A stretch of 34,400 nucleotides of DNA from Chloroflexota bacterium (GTDB lineage Bacteria > Chloroflexota > Dehalococcoidia > JACQGW01). The notes beneath the pieces were generated by a model. That model searched no databases and was not told where the DNA came from. It saw only the letters and a list, made by a program, of their open reading frames with translations. The stretch lies in assembly GCA_016199325.1 (NCBI GenBank), contig JACQGW010000011.1:1-34400 (forward strand), read 5' to 3'. Below are positions 26,559-34,400 of the stretch, piece by piece. The position numbers and the translations under genes were made by a program. Position 1 is the stretch's first letter. Each line of letters begins with the position of its first letter.

Positions 26559-27212
26559 GTGAGAGTAAAGCTCGTCTCATTGGTTGGTGTCGGACTGCTC
26601 GCCGTCATTCTCCTCGTCGGACCTGGCTCGCTTCCAGGTCGGACGCAGGCGCAGGCACCGGTTTCTTCGCCCCAGCCAACGCCTTTCAAGAACCGATCTC
26701 TCGTGGGGGCCACGCCAGCGGAAGTGGCCGAGTACGCGCTCGCGGGCGTACGCGCGAACATGCGCATCGTGAGCGGAACCCCGCAGGTGCTGCTCGCACG
26801 AGCCGTGAAAGCTTCGGAGCTGCCATCGCTCGGAATTCCCTTCCCTTCGGACTGGGAAGACGACAATCCGCCGTTGATGCTCGTGATCATCCATGGGGAC
26901 ATCGACGTGACGGGGTATTTCCTGGGCATGGGTAAACCGCTTCCGCCGAGAAAGGGAGGCATGTACATCGCGTTTGTGTACGACCTGCGGGCTGGAATGC
27001 CGACACTGACGTTGACCTCAGGCGCCGGTGGGAAGTTCCGCATCGCTCTCAACAGCCCGAACCTGCCGGATGACCCGATTCTCGCCACTCCCGGGCCGAC
27101 GATGGACCCGCGTCTGTTGCCACCCACGCCGGTCACGCAGCCGCTCAGACTGCCTTATGGCTCCATTCTGCCACCACCGCCTACTCCGAGGCCTGGTCAG
27201 CATCCGAACTGA
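26559..27212 (+). CDS. secreted protein of unknown function with Pro-rich tail
   Basis: 217 residues from a GTG with GAGGTG 5-6 nt upstream. A signal peptide is clear (MRVKLVSLVGVGLLAVILLV, cleavage likely after RTQAQA). The central region (residues 50-165) has alternating strands (RANMRIVSGTPQVLLARAV, PLMLVIIHGDIDVTGYFLG, MYIAFVYDLRAGMPTLTLTS) and may be one alpha/beta domain. The tail is Pro/Thr-rich and ends PPPPTPRPGQHPN, perhaps a wall-spanning linker. It lies 62 nt after the repeat protein and shares its lower GC, so the two may be co-expressed and co-acquired. I recognise no family. Confidence 0.75.
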   Translation: MRVKLVSLVGVGLLAVILLVGPGSLPGRTQAQAPVSSPQPTPFKNRSLVGATPAEVAEYALAGVRANMRIVSGTPQVLLARAVKASELPSLGIPFPSDWEDDNPPLMLVIIHGDIDVTGYFLGMGKPLPPRKGGMYIAFVYDLRAGMPTLTLTSGAGGKFRIALNSPNLPDDPILATPGPTMDPRLLPPTPVTQPLRLPYGSILPPPPTPRPGQHPN

Positions 27213-27228
27213 GGCTGGCGGATAATAC

Positions 27229-27272
27229 CGGCAGAAACCAGAAACCCGTGTCCGCGATTCCGTTGGGCGCGG
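27229..27272. repeat. partial copy of the composite intergenic repeat
   Basis: CAGAAACCAGAAACCCGTGT followed by CCGTTGGGCGC: the right half of the 1680/23540 element without its left arm. Confidence 0.5.
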
Positions 27273-28961
27273 CTAGGGGCGCTCAGCCCTGAGTCGGGCC
27301 AGCACCGCTGCCGAGGAGGGACTCGGCACGCTGCGGATGGAGACGTCCACGCAGGCCGGCATGCCGGATGCGATGGCGCGCTGGATGGCCGGGCCGATGG
27401 CCGACGGGGCCTCGGCGCGCTCGCCGTAACCGCCGAGCGCCTGGACCAGACGGTCGTAGCGGAGCGGCCGCAGCTCCGAGGCGATGAGGCGGTCGGGCCC
27501 GTAGAGACCGAGCTGGTACTGCTTCTCGACCCCCCAGGCGGCGTCGTTGCCGACGACGGCGACGAACGGGAGCCGGTGCCGGACGGCGGTGTCGAACTCC
27601 ATCAGGGAGAAGCCGATGCTGCCGTCGCCCGTGATGAGCAGGACGCTCGCCTCGGGGCGGGCCAGTTTGGCGGCGAGCGCGAACGGCGTGCCGGCGCCGA
27701 GCGTCGCCATCGGCCCAAGTCGGAGCCAGCCGCCGGCTCGCTTTGCCGGCAGGCCCGCCCGGGCCCACTGGACGAAGTCGCCGCCGTCGACGACGACAAT
27801 CGTCTGATCGTCGACGAACGGCCGGACCGCCTCGACGACCTGGATCGGGTGGGCCGGCAGATCGTCGATGGCGGCGGCGGTCGCGGCGTAGTCGTCGAGC
27901 TGGCGGCGGCGGCGCGAGCGCAGCTCGTCGGTCCAGGGCAGGTCTCGCCACGCACGGCGCCGCGCCGCGACGATCAATTGCTCGACGGCGGCGGCGACGT
28001 CGGCGACGATGCCGGCCTGCACCCGGCGGTTGTGGCCGATGACGGCGGCAGCGGCGTCCACCTGGATGACGGCCGCCCCGGCCGGAATGAGGGGCGGCTG
28101 GCCGAAGGCGAGCCGAAAGTCGAGGTCTTTGCCGAGCACCAGGAAGGCGTCCGCCAGCGAGAACGCGCGCGCCGCCTCGTTGAAGATCGGGTCGGCGTAG
28201 CCCAGGCTGAGCGGATGGTCGTCGGAGACGATGCCCCGGGCCGTCTCGACGGTGAAGAGCGGCAGGCGCGTCAGCTCGACGAAGCGCTGAAGGGCATCGC
28301 CGGCCTGGGAGTGCCAGGCGCCGGCGCCGGCAATGACGACCGGCCGCTCGGCCCCGGCGAGCAGCTCCATCGCCTGCTCGACGGCGCCCGGGTCGCCGTA
28401 GCCGAGGGGACGCCGCCAGGCGAACGGCGTCGGCGTGCTCACTCCGTCCTCGTCGACGGCCTGGTCGAGCAGGTCGACCGGCAGGCTGAGATGGACAGGG
28501 CCGTGCCGGTCGGAACAGGCGATTCGGAAGGCGGTGTCCAGGTATTCGGGGATGCGCCGGGTCTCCAGCGCCAGGCCGGCCCACTTCGACAGGGGCGCCG
28601 CCGTCTCGACCTGGGGCGCCTCCTGCATCACGCCCATCCCCCGGCGAGAGAGCTCGCTCTGGCCGCTCAGAAGGATCAACGGCGTCGCCGTCGCCTGGGC
28701 GGTGAGCAGGCCGGTCAGGGCGTTGGTGTGGCCGGGCCCGCCGGTGACCAGGCAGACGCCCGGCTCGCCGGTGACGCGCGACCAGCCCTCGGCCATGTGG
28801 GCGGCGGCCGCCTCATGGCGGGTGTCGACGACCCGGATACCGGCGTCGAGGAACGCATCGTAGGTAGAGAGCAGATGATTGCCACAGAGACTGAAGACGA
28901 TGCGGACGCCCTGGGCCGCCAACGATCGCGCGACGAGCTGTCCCCCGGTTACTTTCGCCAC
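27273..28961 (-). CDS. ThDP-dependent enzyme (acetolactate synthase / 2-hydroxyacyl-CoA lyase superfamily)
   Basis: 562 residues from a GTG at 28961 with AAAGGAGG upstream; a start at 29012 would overlap the -35 box. Three-domain ThDP enzyme. The PYR domain has catalytic Glu50 in DTRHEAAAAHMAEGW and CLVTGGPGHTNALTG. The central domain spans about 190-330. The PP domain has the ThDP motif GDGSIGFSLMEFDTAVRH ending in VVGNDAAWG. GMGVMQEAPQVE resembles the QEFPQVE block of 2-hydroxyacyl-CoA lyase and oxalyl-CoA decarboxylase more than biosynthetic AHAS, and no regulatory-subunit gene is adjacent. The reaction is probably carbon-carbon cleavage or condensation of a 2-oxo or 2-hydroxyacyl substrate; the exact substrate is unknown. 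Confidence 0.85.
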   Translation of the reverse strand: MAKVTGGQLVARSLAAQGVRIVFSLCGNHLLSTYDAFLDAGIRVVDTRHEAAAAHMAEGWSRVTGEPGVCLVTGGPGHTNALTGLLTAQATATPLILLSGQSELSRRGMGVMQEAPQVETAAPLSKWAGLALETRRIPEYLDTAFRIACSDRHGPVHLSLPVDLLDQAVDEDGVSTPTPFAWRRPLGYGDPGAVEQAMELLAGAERPVVIAGAGAWHSQAGDALQRFVELTRLPLFTVETARGIVSDDHPLSLGYADPIFNEAARAFSLADAFLVLGKDLDFRLAFGQPPLIPAGAAVIQVDAAAAVIGHNRRVQAGIVADVAAAVEQLIVAARRRAWRDLPWTDELRSRRRRQLDDYAATAAAIDDLPAHPIQVVEAVRPFVDDQTIVVVDGGDFVQWARAGLPAKRAGGWLRLGPMATLGAGTPFALAAKLARPEASVLLITGDGSIGFSLMEFDTAVRHRLPFVAVVGNDAAWGVEKQYQLGLYGPDRLIASELRPLRYDRLVQALGGYGERAEAPSAIGPAIQRAIASGMPACVDVSIRSVPSPSSAAVLARLRAERP

Positions 28962-28982
28962 CCTGGCCCCTCCTTTGGTGGA

Positions 28983-29012
28983 ATCGTACAGGCTGGAGCT
29001 GAACGACGTCAA
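28983..29012 (-). promoter_or_regulatory. promoter of the ThDP-enzyme gene
   Basis: Minus-strand TTGACG (29007-29012), 18 nt, TACGAT (28983-28988). The start is expected near 28976, close to the Shine-Dalgarno, so the leader is very short. Confidence 0.5.
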
Positions 29013-29035
29013 GGCGCGCGAGCCGAGCCCTCAGC

Positions 29036-29145
29036 TACCCCCGTCAGCTATCAGCGGTCAGCGGTCAGCGGTTGAGTCGCTGCAAGCCAACTGGTGGCGG
29101 CTGACGGCTGAGGCTGACGGCTGAGGCTGACGGCTGATTGCTTCC
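29036..29145. repeat. CAGCGGT / CTGACGG 7-nt-period repeat hairpin
   Basis: GTCAGCTATCAGCGGTCAGCG on the left is opposed by GGCTGACGGCTGAGGCTGACG on the right: mutually complementary and 7-nt periodic. Same family as 9703-9779. Confidence 0.75.
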
Positions 29146-29160
29146 CGGGCGACCGCGCAT

Positions 29161-29190
29161 TTGACGCGGGGAAGGCCGCTTCTCTATAAT
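29161..29190 (+). promoter_or_regulatory. strong promoter of the glycosidase-like gene
   Basis: TTGACG (29161-29166), 18 nt, perfect TATAAT (29185-29190). The expected start is 29197-29199, at the ATG itself. Confidence 0.75.
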
Positions 29191-29198
29191 CACTATAG

Positions 29199-31034
29199 AT
29201 GGGAAGAGACGTGCGCCGTCGCATCGCCCTTGCGCTGACGCTTGGGCTCTTTGCCGCATTTTTCTTCACGGCCTCGCCCCCTCCCGCCGGCGCCTGGTGG
29301 CCCGAGGAATCGGATTCCACCGCCGGTCCGGGCGCACGGCGGGGAGTGGCCTTCAGCGTGTTCCCGACCGGAATCATCACGCAGACCGTCGCCGTGCTGC
29401 GGACCCGACCCCGCCCCACCACCGCCAATCAGCTCCCGGCCGACGTGGGCTACGCTCGACAGACGACCTGGCTGGTGGACGGCCTGCCCGAGATCGGTGC
29501 CATGATCGGGAACGTGACGGTGACCCTCCAGATGGTCGAGCGCTGCTTCCCAGGCGTGAGCGGCCCCGTGTGTGCCTTTCGGCCGGGGGACGAGTACGCC
29601 CAGATCTTCATCCGGGATACGTCGACCATCCTGCTGGCTGCTCGCTATTTCTATCCCGACGAGTACCTGCGGACGGCGATTGAGGAGTTCCTGGCCCTGC
29701 AGTACACCGACGAGACCGAGGACCGGGATGGCGCGATCGGCCGGTCGCGCCCCGGCGCCGGCGCCGTCAGCGGGACCGTCGACTCCGACCACAGGACGGA
29801 CAAGGCAACGGCCGTTACCGACGAGGAGACGACCCTCCTTCACGCCGCCTACCTGTACTACGTCACCCGCGGGGGGCCGGAGTGGCTCCGCCGTCCCATC
29901 GCCGGCCTGCCCATCGTCGAGCGACTCAATCGCGCGATCGAGTGGCTCTACAGCCATCGGGTGGATGCCCAGACCGGCCTCGTCAAGCGCGCCCACACGA
30001 CGGACTGGGGTGATGTCAAGATGGAGAGCGGCGAGCCGACGGACATCAATCCGGAACGGGATGTCTGGACGGCCTCACTCTACGACCAGGCGTGGACGTA
30101 TCGGGCGCTGCTGGAGCTGGCGGAGATGAACCGCGCCGTGGGCGATCTGCTGGGGGCGCAGGTGGCCTCGGCGAGGGCCGCGGAGCTGAAGCGGCAGACG
30201 CGGCTCCGGCTATGGCAGCCGGAGCGCGGCTACTTCCGCACCCACATCCATCTGACGCCGCTCGTCCACCCCTTCGAGGAGGACCGCATCGTCAGCATCG
30301 CCAACGCGCTGGCCGTCTATGCCGGTCTCTCGGAGGGGGACGAGCCGGCCCTGCTCTTCACCGCGCTCGAGCGGGCCCGCCGGGCGGCCGGCTCCATCAA
30401 GCCGGGGGTCGTGCTCTACCCGCCCTATCCAGAGAGGACGTTTCACTACGAGCGCATGGCGCCGGGGGAGTACCAGAACGGGGGACAGTGGGACTGGTGG
30501 GCCGGATTCCAGATCGCCGCCGAGTTCCAGAGCGGCGAGAGCATGCTGGCGCTGGCGCACCTGACGGCGACCGCCCGCGAATGGATGCGCCATCCGGGCG
30601 ACATCTGGGAATGGCAGGTCGCAGACACGATGGGGCGAGGGGGCGTCCGCCACTACGCCGGCAGCGCCGGGACGATGACGCTGGCGGTCGTCAACGGCCT
30701 CTTCGGCGTCGAGCTGACGCGTGACCGCTTCGCCGTGGTGCCACGCCTTGGCGAGCGGGACGGCTATGTCCGCGTCTACCAGCCGGCGACCGACCGGTAT
30801 CTGGCGGCGCGCCAGCGTACTGAGGATGGCACGATCGTGCTGGAATACGGGACGAACCATCCCAGGGCCGGACGAATTGGCATTCGTCTGCCGGACGGCC
30901 TCGAGCCGCTCTCGGTTACGCTTGACGGCCGGTCGGTCCAGTACCAGCTTCGAACGGTTGGCGGCGACCGGCTCATCGTGTTGGAGCAGGCGCCAGGCGA
31001 TGGCGTCCACCGCCTGGCGGTCGGGCTCCGATAG
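29199..31034 (+). CDS. secreted (alpha/alpha)6 glycosidase-like protein
   Basis: 611 residues. A signal peptide is followed by AGAWW (residues 31-35). The body has the repeated amphipathic helix pairs of the six-hairpin glycosidase superfamily. Acidic blocks include AQIFIRDTSTILLAARYF, ATAVTDEETTLLHAAYLYY, NPERDVWTASLYDQAWTYRA and APGEYQNGGQWDWWAGFQIA. A C-terminal beta domain (residues 510-611) resembles the small barrel found at the end of such enzymes. It is probably a glycoside hydrolase of unknown specificity. The ATG at 29199 lies at the predicted transcription start and lacks a Shine-Dalgarno. A GTG at 29211 (MRRRIALALTLG) preceded by GGGAAGAG is an alternative start. Confidence 0.75.
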   Translation: MGRDVRRRIALALTLGLFAAFFFTASPPPAGAWWPEESDSTAGPGARRGVAFSVFPTGIITQTVAVLRTRPRPTTANQLPADVGYARQTTWLVDGLPEIGAMIGNVTVTLQMVERCFPGVSGPVCAFRPGDEYAQIFIRDTSTILLAARYFYPDEYLRTAIEEFLALQYTDETEDRDGAIGRSRPGAGAVSGTVDSDHRTDKATAVTDEETTLLHAAYLYYVTRGGPEWLRRPIAGLPIVERLNRAIEWLYSHRVDAQTGLVKRAHTTDWGDVKMESGEPTDINPERDVWTASLYDQAWTYRALLELAEMNRAVGDLLGAQVASARAAELKRQTRLRLWQPERGYFRTHIHLTPLVHPFEEDRIVSIANALAVYAGLSEGDEPALLFTALERARRAAGSIKPGVVLYPPYPERTFHYERMAPGEYQNGGQWDWWAGFQIAAEFQSGESMLALAHLTATAREWMRHPGDIWEWQVADTMGRGGVRHYAGSAGTMTLAVVNGLFGVELTRDRFAVVPRLGERDGYVRVYQPATDRYLAARQRTEDGTIVLEYGTNHPRAGRIGIRLPDGLEPLSVTLDGRSVQYQLRTVGGDRLIVLEQAPGDGVHRLAVGLR

Positions 31035-31071
31035 GGCCAGGGAGCCCCGTCGAGCTCGGCAAGCGAACGGT

Positions 31072-31353
31072 TCAGGCCGAGGGTGCGGATGCCGGCTGAG
31101 TCACCGGCTCAGTCGGAAGGCTCTCCTTCGGCAGCATCTCCCCCAGGATCTTCTCCATCGCCATCGTGTGGCTGCACAGTCCCCACACCGGGAAGAAGTT
31201 GCAGGTGCATTGCCACCGGCCTTCCCGGAAGCGGACGACGTAGCTATCGTGCTCGCCCCGAAAGCGGACGTCGAAGTTCTGGAAGCTGATGCGATCCCGC
31301 TCTTGCGCATAGCGGCGTGCCTTCTCGATCTTGCCGATGAGACTCGAGTTCAT
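31072..31353 (-). CDS. SWIM zinc-finger protein
   Basis: 93 residues; the ATG has TAGGAGG 6 nt upstream. The SWIM motif CxC-x8-CxH is complete: Cys49, Cys51, Cys60 and His62 in QCTCNFFPVWGLCSHTMAME. The preceding strands (VRFRGEHDSYVVRFREGRWQ) are typical. SWIM domains bind zinc and mediate DNA or protein contacts. Here the domain stands alone, without a helicase or nuclease. The C-terminal 20 residues are Pro/Ser/Ala-rich. The gene sits just downstream of a promoter, a structured RNA and an intrinsic terminator, so its expression may depend on terminator read-through. Confidence 0.88.
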   Translation of the reverse strand: MNSSLIGKIEKARRYAQERDRISFQNFDVRFRGEHDSYVVRFREGRWQCTCNFFPVWGLCSHTMAMEKILGEMLPKESLPTEPVTQPASAPSA

Positions 31354-31395
31354 GCAGGCCTCCTACTCTAGCTGACGACCAAGGTCACTACGCCC

Positions 31396-31434
31396 AAAAA
31401 CAAGAAGGCACCGGCGCAGACTACGCCAGTGCCT
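31396..31434 (-). terminator. intrinsic terminator upstream of the SWIM gene
   Basis: Minus strand: AGGCACTGGCG / CGCCGGTGCCT (11 pairs, one G-U) with loop TAGTCTG, followed by TCTTGTTTTT. Confidence 0.85.
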
Positions 31435-31531
31435 ATCCAGCCAGCGGCTGATCTTCAATTGTCCGTGCTCTGACCATCGTTGCGGTCCCCCTGTCAGGTC
31501 GAAGCAGAGAACGGCTCGTGGAGCTTCTGTT
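31396..31531 (-). ncRNA. candidate structured small RNA or leader attenuator
   Basis: A consensus promoter and the terminator define a transcript of about 136 nt on the minus strand. Helices readable by eye are: CCGU-U-CUCU...GACC with GGUC-AGAG-C-ACGG; CAGCC-GCU-GGCUG; and the terminator stem. The first eight bases, AACAGAAG, can pair with CUUCUUGUU at the 3' end, closing the molecule or competing with the terminator tail. It matches no RNA family I can name; it resembles neither a T-box nor SRP RNA. It may be an independent sRNA or an attenuator for the SWIM gene. Confidence 0.5.
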
Positions 31532-31537
31532 GCCGCA

Positions 31538-31566
31538 ATTATACCCGCTGCCGCTGGAGCAGTCAA
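31538..31566 (-). promoter_or_regulatory. promoter of the small RNA / SWIM transcript
   Basis: Minus-strand TTGACT (31561-31566), 17 nt, perfect TATAAT (31538-31543). Confidence 0.85.
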
Positions 31567-31572
31567 GGCGGA

Positions 31573-34033
<2,461 letters not shown>

Positions 34034-34079
34034 CCGGGGCCGTCGAGCCGCGGGCGATTCGTGGGGCGAGAGCAGAGGC

Positions 34080-34259
34080 ATGGAGCGGGTGGGCGTCACT
34101 GCGCCCCCCAGCGAAGACGAGGTGAGCGAGCGGCTGGCAGCGATTGACGCTTCCGAACGGCTCGTCGCCGAGATGCTGGCTCGCCGTGGAGGCAAACCCC
34201 TCGCCCCTTCCTGGCCCATGATTCGCGAAGGGCGTCAGGAGCGCGAGTCGCGCCTATGA
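34080..34259 (+). CDS. hypothetical 59-residue protein
   Basis: ATG at 34080 to TGA at 34257-34259. The product begins MERVGVTAPPSEDEVSERLA, continues as an amphipathic helix (AAIDASERLVAEMLARRG) and ends with a basic segment (REGRQERESRL). The start lies 46 nt after the gap stop; GAGAGCAGAGG is a weak Shine-Dalgarno. Codon use is GC-rich like the neighbours. No family is recognised; it could be a small DNA- or ribosome-associated protein, but this is only suggested by charge. Confidence 0.4.
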   Translation: MERVGVTAPPSEDEVSERLAAIDASERLVAEMLARRGGKPLAPSWPMIREGRQERESRL

Positions 34260-34277
34260 ATCCACTCGGTCGGCTGC

Positions 34278-34400
34278 CTAGTACTACAACGACGCTTCTT
34301 ATGTTACATTGGTGGTATCAGCAAGCAGCCCATGGGTGGGGGAGCGTGGTGATGGACCCAGCAGCTTTCGACCGCGTGGAACCGGCATTTCAGGCCTTTC
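34278..34400 (+). mobile_element. left end of an insertion sequence (IS701-like), truncated by window edge
   Basis: CTAG at 34278-34281 is followed by TACTACAACGACGCTTCTTATG, a terminal-repeat-like start, then a transposase-like ORF at 34352. The IS701 family inserts at CTAG/YTAR targets and duplicates 4 bp, which fits. Only about 120 bp are visible, so the right end and the duplication cannot be checked. Confidence 0.45.
34352..34400 (+). CDS. putative transposase, N-terminal fragment (partial)
   Basis: ATG at 34352, preceded by GGGGGAG and two in-frame GTGs (34346, 34349). Only 16 codons are visible, beginning MDPAAFDRVEPAFQAF, and the frame is open at the window edge. This opening resembles the start of DDE transposases of the IS701 type. 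The call rests mainly on the IS-end-like sequence just upstream. Confidence 0.4.
   Translation, partial: MDPAAFDRVEPAFQAF

Noticed and set aside
31470..31500. GGGGGACCGC on the minus strand considered as a second T-box
   Set aside because: It lacks the TGGTACCGCG core, and the downstream gene is not related to aminoacylation or amino acids.

Overview
The window looks like chromosomal DNA of a high-GC bacterium, most probably a member of the Chloroflexota. This is inferred from gene style and from the intergenic repeat load: 7-nt-period repeats, long REP-like hairpins and composite inverted repeats. No rRNA or tRNA gene is present to settle the taxonomy. Most genes are compact, with clear Shine-Dalgarno sites and frequent GTG or TTG starts.

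Layout. 1-1.4 kb: a small unknown gene and a LuxR/NarL-type regulator with a degenerate receiver, separated by repeats. 1.8-5.5 kb (minus): a moxR / DUF58 / DUF4129 operon behind a strong promoter and a structured leader ending in a terminator hairpin; parts of this leader resemble the fluoride (crcB) riboswitch. 5.8-6.5 kb (plus): a vapBC-type toxin-antitoxin pair. 6.5-10.2 kb (minus): ileS behind a T-box leader interrupted by two repeat hairpins. 10.3-13.1 kb (minus): a compact type II restriction-modification cassette (XRE regulator, beta-class methyltransferase with an unusual catalytic motif, PD-(D/E)XK nuclease) downstream of an RmlC-like cupin gene. 13.2-16.2 kb (minus): xylulokinase and a Cys/Met-metabolism PLP enzyme with a REP cluster between them. 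16.3-17.9 kb (plus): an integral-membrane glycosyltransferase split into two frames by a short insertion. 18.0-22.0 kb (plus): a complete spermidine/putrescine-type ABC importer. 22.2-23.9 kb: a small unknown gene, a lipoprotein alpha/beta hydrolase and a frameshifted small membrane-protein gene. 24.1-27.2 kb (plus): a secreted repeat-domain protein and a second secreted protein with lower GC than their surroundings, preceded by a -35 box followed by a G11 tract. 27.3-29.0 kb (minus): a ThDP-dependent enzyme. 29.2-31.0 kb (plus): a secreted (alpha/alpha)6 glycosidase-like protein. 31.1-31.6 kb (minus): a SWIM zinc-finger gene preceded by a promoter and a terminator-tailed structured RNA. 31.7-34.0 kb (plus): eno and gap. 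34.1-34.4 kb: a 59-aa ORF and the apparent left end of an insertion sequence cut by the window edge.

The most interesting signals are regulatory: a possible phase-variable promoter for the surface protein; the attenuator of the moxR operon; the T-box leader carrying repeat hairpins; and the terminator-tailed RNA ahead of the SWIM gene. REP hairpins also show a paired A-T to C-G change that preserves the stem.
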